The notes: generated by a model not told the origin, from the letters alone. A DNA stretch of 51,580 bases from Silene noctiflora (GCA_009801015.1 VHZZ01001501.1:44841-96420), one strand, 5' to 3'; numbered from the stretch's first letter, positions 33,437-45,021 are shown. Made by a program: numbers and translations.

Positions 33437-33573
33437 TTTAGTTGCGGATTTAGGGGATTAGTAGAGGCACTTGTTCCTGCTAGCTAAGAAAAAATTCGAA
33501 AATTGTAATTAAATTTACGTTATGTCATTATTCATTCGCCTCCTTAACCATAAATTCTGACTCTGCTACTGCT
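33437..33573 (+). mobile_element. hAT-like MITE remnant
   Basis: Left GTTGCGGATTTAGGGGATTAG, then AAAAAATTCGAAAATTG, and right CATAAATTCTGACTCTGCTA follow the family layout, heavily mutated. Confidence 0.4.
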
Positions 33574-33956
33574 TATGATCATTATAAGTTTGTAACAACT
33601 TATATTCAATTCAAATAATGTTTAACAATACAGAAAGTAGGTTGTGAGATGTTATAACTTACAAGCTTGTAACCATCGTATGCGTGACTTTTTGAATAAT
33701 TTTGAGCTAATGCGAGTTAATTATATATGGTTAATGTTACGGTTTCGAAGTTGAACATCGATGATCAACAGCCAAATCTTTTATTCTATATACAGCTATT
33801 ACTCTCGAGATAATTTTAAGGTATTTGACATTGTTTATTTTAAGGCTACGTGCCTACGTTTGTATATTATTACATGTATTATTTGTTGAGTTTGACATTG
33901 ACCAAATAGCACGAATGCCCTATGGAAGTCTCGTTGTCTCAATTCATGATTCACTA

Positions 33957-34453
33957 CTAGTATAGATTCCGCTCATTTAAATGGACGGTATTTATAGATT
34001 TTTACTTTCTAATTTACTGTATTACTTATTCATTCCAAATTTATACTTTAATATTTTCATATTTCAATTCTTTATATTTTGATATGAGAAACAATTAAAC
34101 TGCAAAACTAATAAAATTTTTGAGTATATGTCATGAATCCTTTTTTGTATGAGTTATCTTAATGAATTTTTTTCACGAAGCTAATAATATTAGTGTATTT
34201 TATTGTTTTATTCCGTGTAAATATGAATCAAGTCATTTTTTTAAGAAAAGTTAGCTATTTTGTATTTTATAATTTTGTATCCTTTTATTTAAATTTGATT
34301 AAAACATTATAATTATAATTTAGATTTTAATGAAAAAATAATGCTTTAAACAAAAAATAGTTTAATGGGAAAATCTCATTTCTTTCCTTAAATAAGTAGA
34401 TGAGTTTGGAGGGAAATTTTTTGAGAATTTTTATTCTCTTAGTAGTAAGGGGA
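33957..34453 (-). mobile_element. non-autonomous Helitron-like element, 497 bp
   Basis: Minus strand: 5' TCCCCTTACTACTAAGAG after A. The 3' hairpin is ACCGTCCATTTAAATGAGCGG, then AATCTATACTAG and T. AT-rich interior without a coding frame. Closest in length and layout to 9196-9688. Confidence 0.75.
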
Positions 34454-34461
34454 TGGGAACG

Positions 34462-34499
34462 AAGCTATCACTTTGTGCTTATACACAAAGTGATAGCTT
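34462..34499. repeat. perfect 16-bp hairpin
   Basis: AAGCTATCACTTTGTG, a 6-base loop CTTATA, then the exact complement and a T run. It is followed by three CTAAACGG repeats (34504-34592) and a small palindrome, GAACTAGTTC. Its purpose is unknown; it lies 8 bp from the 5' end of the Helitron. Confidence 0.85.
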
Positions 34500-34592
34500 T
34501 TTCTAAACGGTATTGAACTAGTTCAGTTATTGAAAAGGATCTTAGCTGCTTCTTCTAAACGGATGAAAAGCTGAAGAGTCCTCTAAACGGTT

Positions 34593-36544
34593 CTAAAGAA
34601 GGTTTTTTATCCACATACCAAATCGAAAACTATTTACATATTTTACTTGCTTCATCTCATTCACTGGATTCATATCATTTTTATTGGAGGTGATTAGTCA
34701 AATCCAAAAGTAATCGGTTGTTAAAAAAAAAAAAAAAGTACTCGGTAAGTCCTCGATAATTATATATTTATATTCATAAAATTTGCTGTAAATAACCTGT
34801 AATAGAGTAGGCAACCAAACACCAATATGAAAGACGAGTTTAACCCAAATTGTATGTAATAATTGGGATTAATCTAATCAAATTAATAAATTACCAGGTT
34901 AAAAAATTGAACGATAATGACTTTTATACAGCTACATTATTAAACTAATCTAGACAGGTTAATTAAATTAAACCAAGCACTCATGATCACTGACATATAT
35001 ATGCATGTGAATGTGAAATGACAGCCATTTTAATTAATATTTCTATATATATAAACTGTAATCGACAAATTATTGTCATCTGCAGTAATAATTGGGTCTT
35101 CATTTCATAAAAACTTTGTGCAGAAATTGCAGAACTTGTTAATTACATAAAAATAACCGTAATTATTTTGTTAGACGGTTTTTATCTAAATTAAAAGAAT
35201 CAGTCATTTAGCTTAGTTGATAAAGTCATGCGAGATAATGTTCATGAGTAATCTGTATGTTTAAGTGGACCGTCTCGCAGTCTGGGCCAGTCTGATGTTA
35301 TAATTATTGCGAGAATAATTTGTTAATTTGATTAATTAAGATAAAAGTGAAATATAAAATGTAAAAATAATAGATGAATAAAAATTGCCACATAAAAGTC
35401 CATAAAATGTCAGAAAATTAAGGTGGAAGAGAGAGGATTAATTAGGGAGGAAGGTGGATGAGGTAATTGTGGCAGGAGGAGACAAGAATCATTTCATTTG
35501 CATACCAAATAACATGTAAAGATCCCTAGACAAAGGACACTGAGCCATCCCTCATTTTTTTTATTTTTTTTTATTTTAATATATACTTTATCATACTTAA
35601 ATTTATATATAATATGCTAACTTATGCTTTATTATTGTTTTGAATAAGTTGTAGAACTAAACCTTTTTTTTAGACAAAAGATGTGTAGAAATTTACCATT
35701 AAAATTGTCTAGTTATGTGATAAAGGTTAGACTACTAAATGTGATAAGTAAGAAATAAAAAATAAAATAAATTACTTATAATTATGATTCTTATGTGGAA
35801 ATGAACTTGAATTTGGAAAAAATAAATGTTTACTCATTTCGTTTTGGTTCTTTAATGACCACCTCTATAATTAGACTATGGTCCTGTGAACTTAATCGAA
35901 CACCTGCGATGACCACCTCTGTAATTAGATTATGTTTTATGATAAAACTGTAAGGCTTATTCGTTTACTAAGTCACCATTTGTCTTACACTATTTCAATC
36001 GGCTAATTGAATTCACTAAATAACTGAACTTGGACCATTATGCTTAACCATGCATATAGTTTGAGGATGTCGTAGTGAAAATTACTCTATAACTCCTAAT
36101 ATATTAATGACGTATATATGAAGTAACTTGTAAATTGTTTTATAAATTTTCACTAAACTAGAAATTCGATCATAATAAAATAAAATAAAATACTGAAAAG
36201 GAGAAGGGACATTTGATGGATGAATTCATAAGTAATAAGGCATGCACCTCACGTAGGTCATGTGAGAGGTTCCTTAGTCCCCACATGCATGTCTAGTATG
36301 TTAAGTTTTGGTCTCACATGAACGTAGGTCATATTTTGTCCATGCACTTGAATTAATGTTTTTTCCTTTTTCTTTTATTTTAATTATATAAGTTTGTAGG
36401 GAATATTATTGATCTAAGTTATTTATTGTGTTTTGTATTATTGATGCAAGTTTGTACAATACAATGTACTCCCATTGTACCATTGTGGACCAATATATCA
36501 ACATGGAGTATCCTCTTCAATATCACGTTTATATTTTTACAGAG
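34593..36544. other. AT-rich spacer, about 2 kb
   Basis: No gene. A tRNA-derived SINE-like head (TTAGCTTAGTTGATAAAGTCATG) at 35208-35232 resembles the one at 41846 in the GATA intron. A direct repeat, GACCACCTCTATAATTAGA / GACCACCTCTGTAATTAGA, lies at 35858 and 35912. Confidence 0.4.
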
Positions 36545-36720
36545 CTTCGTGCGGAACGGACACTATCCGTCACAAGTTGAAAACAATGTCCTCTCACAAT
36601 AAAAACAAATAAGAGGGCAAGTGAGAGAGAAATGAAACACCCCATAAATAGTGACACTTATATATTGTGAAAGAGACACAATCCGTCTTCATCTTATGAC
36701 GGATAGTGGCCGTCTTCAAT
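36545..36720. mobile_element. Mutator-like MITE related to the 5190 element
   Basis: GGACACTATCCGTCACAAG at the left and TTATGACGGATAGTGGCCG at the right are inverted, extending to about 30 bp with mismatches. It shares TATCCGTCACAAG with the tRNase Z intron 10 element. Confidence 0.6.
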
Positions 36721-39033
36721 GTGAATTTGTGTTATTTTTATCCCCTTTATCTCCTTCTATTTATCTTTATATTTATCACAATTCACAAACATTGAATGAG
36801 ATATTATCACTAACATACTAACATGTATGTAAAAAACATTCATCTTGGTTATTTGTCAATCGATAGGGAAATAACTTTTTAATATTACTTGCTCAAAGGT
36901 AAGACTGGATACATCTAACATCCAACTTATCTCGCAGTTTGTTGTTCATGTATGATAGAAACAACGAAATCAATGAGAAAAGTGAAATAAATTATAAGAT
37001 CATATAAATAAGTAAATAACATACTAGAAATCCAGAATAATCTATCAAAAATGTACCGTAAATAAATTTATTGCTTAGAATGTATGATTATAAAGTATAC
37101 ATATCGGAAGATTACCTAACTATTTTCATAATAAATGATAAATCGATCAATCACATGTTTCTTCGAATAACATCAATAACGAAATTCAATGGAATTAAGA
37201 TATACGGAGTACTCGCTTCATAACAAAAGTTTTTTTAAAAATGGAGACAAAATGTAAGTGCATGAGTGCATATTCTTTACAAAAAAAAAAAATCATCAAG
37301 ATTTAAGACAATAATTAAATTTTTCTACATTATACAAAAATCAATAATTCAATTGGAATAAAGTCTTAACTATATATGACCAAAAAAAACAAAGTTAGAC
37401 AAAGCCATGAGATGATGATAATAATAATAAGAGTTCTAATAAAGGATAGACTTGAATCACAAAACAATGGGTATCCATATCTATGAGTTCATGCTAATTA
37501 CATACAAAAATACATGAATTTAATTAGTAATTAACAACTAAAGCATACAATCACGCATAGAGCACGTGGTGTTCCGATTATCATGATCATAAACATGTGC
37601 ATGAGGAACCTTGGATATAGTAACACCCTCTTTTTCTAACCTAGGAATAATTATCTTTATTTATATAAACTTAATTAATAAGTATATTATGCTTATGAAC
37701 CAAAACATTTGGGGTTGGACCACCATGGATTAAGAGCATATTGTCTTTGATCATGTAGACAATTTTTACAACTTTCAAGTTCCACTTACTTATGTAATTT
37801 TGTTTGTAGAATATTATAAAAACTTTTCTTAATATTAATTTAAATTTAACATGTAAATTTACTCTTGCTAGTTGTCAAAGAAAAAAGGTTGTAAGTAAGA
37901 ACAATTCCAAACCTCCTATTACTTTTATCTGAAGGAATCACAAGGGTAAATTTGATATTAATGCGGTTTATATTCAGGTCATGAATATCACATCTCATAA
38001 CATTACCAGTTGAGCGAGTTGACATCTACGAAGCTCATATTACAAAAGTGATGGAATATTCCAAATAAGTTAAATTAGTCAAACCCTTAAATCAATTCTC
38101 ACTAGAAAATTTCTTAATATATTAGTTCATTTTATAATATAATGTCAATGTAAGATGATTTCATGTGAGTTGTTATGGCTTGGGTGATTTTTGTTATTCA
38201 AAGGTGTAGAGAATAAAATTTCAACTTCAAATTAATCATTTTTAGCATATAGATGCATTTAAAATTCCATTATGATAGACAGATTGTATTATGTTATTGT
38301 GATTAATTCAACTTCGTTCTACTTATAATTCTCAAGAACAAGTTCAATTCTACTTGATCAAAATTAGAAGAAGAGAGCAAGTGAACAACCGAATTATGAC
38401 AAAGAATCCCGAAAAACAAATTTTCTCTATATCAAATTTTAAGATAATTATTTACTTTTATTTAGTTATAAATAAGCAAGAAATATACAAAAGTAAACAA
38501 ACGACCCAACCGAGTTAAATAAAAATGTTAATATATACCCTATTAATTAGGCATAATGTCGACATTGTGCAATGTTTCCAAAGGAAGCATATGCTCATAA
38601 GTCATAAGTCTTAACACCCAATGTATTGACTTCTACTCTAATTTTTAATCAAAATTTATGCGTGTAATTGTACTCGTATATCAATACAAATACTCTCTAA
38701 TATCGTATCCACCACGATGCACCATCATAAAACTCACATTTTCGAATTTTAATTTCACTGAAATCCATGTTGTATGATCAATCACAACTTAGAAACAAAC
38801 CCCTTTAATTTTGATTTTCTATTGGTTGTTAAATTCTAGGAGACTCTATCTCTCTCTTTGTGATAATCCCTATGCCTTTAATTACTCCTATTTAATTTAA
38901 CAATAAGATAATACTAAATTAATTTAAATGTCATGGAAACAAGTGTAATTAAGCTAATTAAACCTAGGACCACCGGCCCTCCATAGTTTGAGCAATTCGT
39001 CCCGGTCGTTGCCTAACCCTTTTTGTGTTTTAA
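36721..39033. other. AT-rich spacer, 2.3 kb
   Basis: No open frame of interest, RNA gene or repeat with definable ends. Confidence 0.4.
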
Positions 39034-39469
39034 GTTGCTTATCACCTGTCTTTGACATAGTATTCAAATTAAAACTTAGAACAGATTGATGTCTGTTAGA
39101 AATTAGTTTTTTTAATGTGTTAAGAGAGTCTAATAGACTATTTAGCACTGACGATTTAAGCTTAAATCACACAGAATATTTCATTCGTTGCTGTAACTTT
39201 TTTATGACTTTGTCAGTTATACTAAGCAAGATGACGATATAATCCATAGTTGCTTATCGCCAGTCTTTGACATAGTATTCAAATTAAAACTTAAAACAAA
39301 TTGATGTCTATTAGAAATTAGTTTTTTTTTATGTGTTAATTAAGAGAGTCTAATCGACTATTTAGCATTAACAATTTGAGCTTAAATCACACAAAATACT
39401 TCATTCGTTGCTGTAACTTTTTTATGACTTTGTCAGTTATACTAAACTAGATGACGGTATAATCCATAA
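39034..39469 (+). repeat. tandem duplication, two copies of about 215-220 bp
   Basis: Copy 1 is 39034-39248 and copy 2 is 39249-39469. Both run from GTTGCTTATC-CC through CATAGTATTCAAATTAAAAC, TCATTCGTTGCTGTAACTTT and GACTTTGTCAGTTATACTAA to TATAATCCATA. They are directly abutting with roughly nine of ten bases equal, so the duplication is fairly recent. No coding role seen. Confidence 0.9.
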
Positions 39470-39830
39470 TTTTAGTGCTTCTAACATTTGAGCTACAACC
39501 CCATAAACTATTACACTAGAACTTGATAAAGCACAATTAAATGAGACCCACCATGAAGCATTAAAAGGTCAACATTGCACCAATTGACAATTGATTTGAA
39601 GCACAATTACAAAGTTGGGAGTGTTACCAACTCTTCATCTCCAAATCCCTAGGCTATCATTAGCCACACTAACCAATCCATAACTAACATGGTAAATAAT
39701 TGATTTAATCTATTGAATTACATTAACATGGACTTAGACACTTAGTGAGTAAATGTCTATGTGCATTTAAATTGTTAAAATCTAGAAATAGATCGAGTAC
39801 ACATAATAGACTCCAGTAGAGTGATTTCCG
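39470..39830. other. spacer left of the assembly gap
   Basis: No gene. Ends in TGATTTCCG at the gap edge. Confidence 0.4.
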
Positions 39831-39925
39831 NNNNNNNNNNNNNNNNNNNNNNNNNNNNNNNNNNNNNNNNNNNNNNNNNNNNNNNNNNNNNNNNNNNNNN
39901 NNNNNNNNNNNNNNNNNNNNNNNNN
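39831..39925. other. assembly gap, 95 N
   Basis: Unknown bases. Flank comparison suggests the missing DNA is the G/C-run left half of a hAT-like MITE. Confidence 0.95.
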
Positions 39926-39993
39926 TTTTTCGAAGTTTTTAGCTGAATTTTTTCGAGTGTCCCTTATATTATTACCCATCTGCCTCCGCCACT
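39926..39993 (+). mobile_element. right part of a hAT-like MITE at the gap
   Basis: TTTTTCGAAGTTTTTAGCTG, TCGAGTGTCCCTTATATTAT, TACCCATCTG and CCTCCGCCACTG match the 27919-28092 copy. The next bases, ATTTCCG, repeat those just before the gap, giving the likely 8-bp target duplication. Confidence 0.75.
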
Positions 39994-40823
39994 GATTTCC
40001 GGATATGGTGTTGAGAATGATTGAATTTACTACTGCTAGAACATTACTTGGTATGTGCAAAGATACGAAATACAGTATGTAATTTTACACTTATCCGTTC
40101 CAAGTATTTGATTACATACGAATGTGTTATGATACCAACCGCTTTAAAGTTTTACCCAATTCATTAATTATAGCTAAATCAAACAATTTACATTAAGGTC
40201 CTACAATCATACATACTCCAACGTAATGACCATACTGGGACATGAGCATGTGGTTTCAACTTTCAAGCAAACTTATTAATACAAGTAACAACCACCCTCA
40301 TGTGTGGAGCCTTTTTTGGTGCCTTCTTCACTTCATTTCTTTTTTCCATACTTCCAATCCAAGCTACATTCTCACTTTTCTTTTACAATAATATCATAAG
40401 AGAGAAATTTTATAATTTTTGTGTATGACGGTTGTTCGGTGCAGAACGGTTTAACAATATATTTTAATTTCACTTATCAATCAGTATTAGTAGTAAATGA
40501 GGTACATAAGCGATTCACAACGGTTCATTCTTTCACGTAGTAGTGTATGTATCAATTGTAGACTGTAGGCGGAAAAAAACTTTGATAACTAGCATAAGTT
40601 AACTTAGCTTCAATTACAAAATCAAATTCTTAACTTGCCAAATTGGGCAAAAAAAGATTACAAAAAGTTAAAATACAAAATACAAAAGCAAATTGAAAAA
40701 AAAAAAGTGGAAAAAAAAAGACTAAAATAATTAAACAACTATCCCTCCTCTGCCTTGCTTAATTTTTTCCTTATTTCCTCGAAATTAAAAGGAACAAAAA
40801 AAACAAAAAAACAAAGATGATAA
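39994..40823. other. spacer downstream of the GATA gene
   Basis: AT-rich, with A-rich patches at 40640-40720. No gene. Confidence 0.35.
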
Positions 40824-40829
40824 TTTATT
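40824..40829 (-). terminator. poly(A) signal of the GATA gene
   Basis: AATAAA on the minus strand, 62 bases beyond the stop codon. Confidence 0.4.
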
Positions 40830-40891
40830 AAATTCTATTAATATTTTTTTTTTCTAAGGAAAATGCTAGACTAAATTAAAGTGTAATTATT

Positions 40892-42182
40892 CTAGCTCAT
40901 CATTTGTCGATAATCAGGAGCCATATGATGATAATTCATGTATTCATCTCCATTGTTGGATACTCCCATCATCATACTATGATGATGATGATGTTGGTGT
41001 TGTGGTTGTTGATGATGTTGATGATGAAGTTGTTGATGTAGGAATTGTGGAGGCTGAGGCCTCTGCACTTCCTTCTGCCTCCGCAATTCCATCACCTTTC
41101 GGTGTGAATTAGAGTGTCTAGCTGACACAAAAGTCGGGCTGGCTGCGGGCCTGTATTCTGGTACCAGCCTGCCCGACTTATACCTAACCCCACAAGCATT
41201 GCACAAAGTCTTTGGGCCCATGGGCCCGGTACGCCACTGCGGGGTCTTCTCCGCCGCACAATGCAAGCACCTCCTCACCTCGAGTCCGTCATTGTCGTCA
41301 CCCACACCGCCGCTCTCTCGCTTCTTGACGGGCTTCCTTGGGCCGGGGGTCGGGCTTTGGCCCGACGACGAGGATGTAGCGGGGGACGGGTTTTGGTTGG
41401 AGACCATGAGAAGGCGTGTGGACCAATCACAAGGTGGGACTCGGGAACGCTTGCTCCGAGCTTTCCCGGGTACGGTAGACGGGTTTTGCTGAGCCGGGTT
41501 TGGGTTCGGGTTCGGGTTAAGTTGTCGAATTGGGTACTGGATTGGGCTTGGTTGAGTGGGAATTAGGTGAAATTTGTGTAATTCTTCAGTTGAGAATGAT
41601 TCCTCCACAAAATTCGAGAGCCATTCTAGCTCCTCCAGCTCATCACACTGTAACAAACAAAAAACAAAAAAAAAAATTAACAAATGATCAAAATTTACAT
41701 TTTTTTTTTTGTCTTCTTGTAATCCATTTTATATAGAATAATAACAAAATAAATTAGAAAGTAATATGATCATACAACTACATGCTCTATTATGTTCTTC
41801 ATTAATTAACGTAAATTGTTGCATTATACTCCGTGTCAATTAGCTTAGTTAGTAAAGTCATGAACGCTGATACTCATAACTTAGGTTCAAAACCCGTCAA
41901 CATCAAAATCTATTACTGATTACTTTGTAATACGACATTATGGAAAAATGATCGTACCGGAACACAAAGGTCATTGGAGAAATGTGAGTCAGGGAAGGAC
42001 GAAGGACGAGAGGCGGAACCCAAACCAGAACCGGAACCGGAACCCGAAGAATTGCAACTATCAGACAAGGGAGTATGGGATGAGTTACCGTCGGTGGAAT
42101 GAAAAAATGCGTCGGTGATCATATCATCTCCGCCATTTGTAAAATCTAGTAATCCTTCTACGAAATAATCTGCACCCTCCAT
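40892..42182 (-). CDS. GATA transcription factor, subfamily I (GATA9/GATA12-like)
   Basis: Two exons on the minus strand, 41958-42182 and 40892-41647, joined in phase 0 by a 310-bp GT-AG intron; 326 aa. The first ATG in frame is at 42182; the TTG at 42200 is not a start. The acidic [17 protein letters not shown] (76-93) is the conserved N-terminal block of class A plant GATA factors. Two basic patches, KARSKRSR (137-144) and RKPVKKR (179-185), are candidate nuclear signals. The zinc finger is type IV, C-X2-C-X18-C-X2-C, with Cys202, 205, 224 and 227 and the plant-typical [17 protein letters not shown], followed by the basic tail [14 protein letters not shown]. It should bind WGATAR sites. The C-terminus carries a His/Gln tract (about 278-302) encoded by CAT/CAC/CAA repeats. 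The subfamily ending [19 protein letters not shown] fits GATA9/12. Family certain, paralogue inferred. Confidence 0.95.
41838..41945 (+). mobile_element. tRNA-derived SINE-like head in and next to the GATA intron
   Basis: AATTAGCTTAGTTAGTAAAG resembles a pol III A box, and TTAGGTTCAAAACCCGTC at 41881-41898 a B box, at normal spacing. No tail or target duplication recognised. Confidence 0.35.
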
Positions 42183-42372
42183 ATTAATATCAAAAATCAA
42201 ATATATGAATAAATAGTTTATATATTTATGTAATTATTTTTATTTGTAAAATGTTGATATTTGTTAATAAGAATGAAAAATGAGAAAAATAAAATAAAAG
42301 AGAAAGTCTTGAAATAGAGTGAGGTGAGAAAGTGTGAATGAATGTTGAGGGAAGTGTAAGGATTTTGAGGTT

Positions 42373-42380
42373 CTTATAAA
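42373..42380 (-). promoter_or_regulatory. TATA box of the GATA gene
   Basis: TTTATAAG on the minus strand, about 190 bp upstream of the ATG. It is followed by a leader rich in TTC/CT (minus strand). A transcription start near 42345 would fit. Confidence 0.5.
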
Positions 42381-42741
42381 GGGGGGTCCAAATTAATTTT
42401 TTATTTCAATTTTTGTTTATTTTCATTTATTTATTTTCATTTAATGTAACATGTAGTAGTAATACTTTGATATACGGATTATTAATTTAAAAATATCTAC
42501 TTAGTACTACTTGTTTGTTTGTAGTAATTTCTTCCAATTTAATTAGCAAGCCAGTCATCTATAAAACGGTTTTATATTACCGTAGTTATAAAAAGATTCT
42601 AACCAATCATATGTTGGATAAAATTGATTACTAAAAGATCATGTTTCACGATAAATTTGTGTAAAACCATCTTACACAAGTATTTGTGTTAATCAAGTTT
42701 TATTTAAGGAGTATTTTCTTTTATTTGTTTGAATTACGTTT
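42381..42741. other. GATA promoter region
   Basis: AT-rich. I recognise no specific operator-like motif with confidence. Confidence 0.35.
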
Positions 42742-42743
42742 TA

Positions 42744-42951
42744 CTCCCTTCGTCCCGGTCATTTATTGTCCTTTGGTTTTGGCACAAAGACCAAGGAAAA
42801 AGGAGGGAGTCAATTATAACATGACAAGTGGACTAAATTAAAGGTAAAAAATCAAATTACTTATCAAATACAATCCTAAAATAGAAAGGACAACAAATGA
42901 CTGACACACCCCAAAATGGAAAAGGACAACAAATGATTGGGGCGGAGGAAG
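42744..42951. mobile_element. Stowaway-like MITE, intact copy upstream of the GATA gene
   Basis: A 208-bp element between TA pairs (42742-42743 and 42952-42953). Starts CTCCCTTCGTCCCGGTCATT and ends TTGGGGCGGAGGAAG. The inner repeats TTATTGTCCTTT and AAAGGACAACAAATG make about 30-bp inverted ends. It is the best-preserved member of the family, about 560 bp upstream of the start codon. Confidence 0.85.
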
Positions 42952-42953
42952 TA

Positions 42954-43780
42954 ATTAATTGTTTACGTTTCTTTTTTACGTGGCAAACATTTTAATCAAA
43001 GTTATACCAATGAATCGGAAGGAGTATACGTATATTATTGTATATGTAAATGACGTTAATACCCTCCTTTAAGTTATCCTTTGCCCTTTTGCTTTTTTCT
43101 TTTTTTTTTTTTTTTTTTTTTGGTTGTCTTTGTGATGATTATAAGTGTGTTAGTTGCTTGTAACAATCAATTTTACAAGAAATACGCTCAACCATTAATC
43201 TTCTTCTCTTTTTAGCTAAATGCTTGACTTAAAATGTTTTTCATAGAAATACAATTTTACAATTACTCTTAATTAGTGCTATGTTAACTATTATCACTTC
43301 AATTTTGTCAAAGTACCGATATTATCATAATTTCATAGTTCATGCTTCGTGCTACCGAGTACAAAATTTCCGGTGTTTAATCTAATAATAATAATACTTT
43401 CTTCACTAATTAAATTTACTACGTTTGTATGGCACAATGTTTAAGAAAATACAATTGAGAAATGCATATTTGTAAAGTAAACAAGTAGTAAATCGGTTCG
43501 AAATAAAAATATACTCTTAGTATATTCACAATTATCATGGGAAATCTTAATTTTACACACTAACACTTGAATTATGAGCTACTTTAGCAACTAATCAAGA
43601 AATAGTGAGCAACAAATTTCAAGTTGAAAAATACCTAAATTTTAGAAAATAAGCTTAATAACAATCAAACATGTACGTATAATCGGAATAATTATTGAAT
43701 TGGTGTTATTTCACCAACTTAGATTGACTTAATTATAAGTCCATTAGCAACATAAGTGACCATAAATTACAACACGAGGT
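42954..43780. other. spacer with a 23-T homopolymer
   Basis: A poly(T) tract at 43099-43121. Otherwise AT-rich DNA without a gene. Confidence 0.4.
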
Positions 43781-43833
43781 AAAAAAGAGCAATGCTATGG
43801 ACAACCACCACGAGGTAAAAAAGAGCAATGCTA
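43772..43833 (+). repeat. 25-bp direct repeat
   Basis: CACGAGGTAAAAAAGAGCAA followed by TGCTA occurs twice, 37 bp apart, at the left of the next MITE. Confidence 0.8.
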
Positions 43834-43846
43834 GCAACATAATATC

Positions 43847-44016
43847 GATTTTTCTAACGTGTGTCCTAAAGACACACGATAAAAAGTCACTTAGAAAAAA
43901 CATTTACAAAAATATTTCATTAATTACGATAAACATTAGCTTCAACATCAACTTCAATCATTCTCTAATTAGCTTCTTATCATGTGCCCTTAGAACACAC
44001 GTTAAAAAAACCCGTT
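43847..44016. mobile_element. MITE with ~35-bp inverted repeats
   Basis: The left arm TTTCTAACGTGTGTCCTAAA continues GACACACGATAAAAAG. The right arm CTTATCATGTGCCCTTAGAA continues CACACGTTAAAAAAA. They are inverted copies with few mismatches. True ends may extend outwards into the 25-bp repeat. Confidence 0.65.
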
Positions 44017-44226
44017 TAACTATAAGAATTAGGAACAGTAAGTACTAGTAGCAAGTACGGAGTAGTATACATAGCATTAATAAGAGTAATTAAGAAGCAT
44101 AAAAACATAAATGAAGGTAATTAAGAGCACATTATTAGAACAAAATTCAACAAAAAAAATAATCGAAAAATTAGCAGGTTTTGTCGCTTTAGAATTGAAA
44201 GTGAGGCTCATACATACCCTTCGTCC

Positions 44227-44266
44227 AACAGGCAACAGGCAACAGGCAACAGGCCACAGGCCACAG
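44227..44266 (+). repeat. ACAGGCA heptamer microsatellite
   Basis: Five to six tandem copies, ACAGGCA drifting to ACAGGCC. Confidence 0.9.
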
Positions 44267-44471
44267 TCCCACTCCTATAAGTCATTAACGTCCAAATTTA
44301 CAGCCCGGATTCCTCTGCTCCCTTTCTTTTTATACTTCTTCACCCTTTCTCTTTGGGACTAGTGCATTTCTTGGTCGTTTTCTAACCCCGCCCCTTACCA
44401 ATTTACAATTACATTTTTTTGTTTAAGACAACAGACGATTCTAAGTATAGTAAAACATAATGAGTTATAAG

Positions 44472-45021
44472 TAGACCTGGTCACGGGTTGGCTGGGACGG
44501 GTTCGGGTTGGGATGTTTCGGATTTGCATACTTTAGGTCAGTGGCGTTTTTAGTGGAGGTTTATGGGGTTCCATTGAACCCCGCTGACTTCAAGAATGAA
44601 CATATAAAATTATGAATATTGATGTGTTAGTGAGATGGTGTTAGTAGAATGGTTTGTGCATGACTTTTTATGTAGCAGGTGAAGGTTTGACTCCCATTCT
44701 TAACATTTTTTCCTTGCTATTTTAGTTCTTTATTTATTTTAAATTGACTTTTACTTTAATTTTAATTTTTAATGTGTAAACTTGAACCCCCATTACGATT
44801 ATCCTAGAAACGCCACTACTTTGGGTCGGGTTAAACCGGGTCATTTTGGGTTCGGATCAACTATTATCAAGTTATTTGTGGATAATAAACAATTTGTAAC
44901 AATAAATCGGGTCGGGTTATACTGGGTTGGGTCAATTTGGGGTTCGAATCAAGTATGGACCTTGGGTATGGGTGTTTGTTCGGGTCAAGTTATTCAGGTC
45001 GGGTCAATTTTGTCAAGTCTA
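44472..45021 (+). repeat. TCGGGT-type element interrupted by a hAT-like MITE
   Basis: Starts TAGACCTGGTCACGGGTTGG and ends GGGTCAATTTTGTCAAGTCTA. The core TATTATCAAGTTATTTGTGG and ATAATAAACAATTTG lies at 44862-44898. Removing the nested element leaves about 262 bp, matching the 256-bp copy at 32585. Confidence 0.75.
44539..44818. mobile_element. hAT-like MITE, 280 bp
   Basis: Ends CAGTGGCGTTTTTAGTGGAG and TATCCTAGAAACGCCACTA are inverted over at least 12 bp. The flanking octamers CTTTAGGT (44531-44538) and CTTTGGGT (44819-44826) are an 8-bp duplication with one change. Confidence 0.8.

Noticed and set aside
34462..34510. Rho-independent terminator shape (stem plus T run)
   Set aside because: This is plant nuclear DNA with no bacterial or plastid gene nearby, so the shape has no such role here.
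39782..40060. 92-codon frame running through the N gap
   Set aside because: Translation across unknown bases is meaningless, and both sides are spacer or MITE.
41199..41566. Two plus-strand frames of about 100 codons
   Set aside because: Antisense of the GATA zinc-finger exon. GC-rich coding sequence leaves the opposite strand open by chance.
44227..44266. CRISPR-like short repeats
   Set aside because: Direct heptamer repeats without spacers; a microsatellite.
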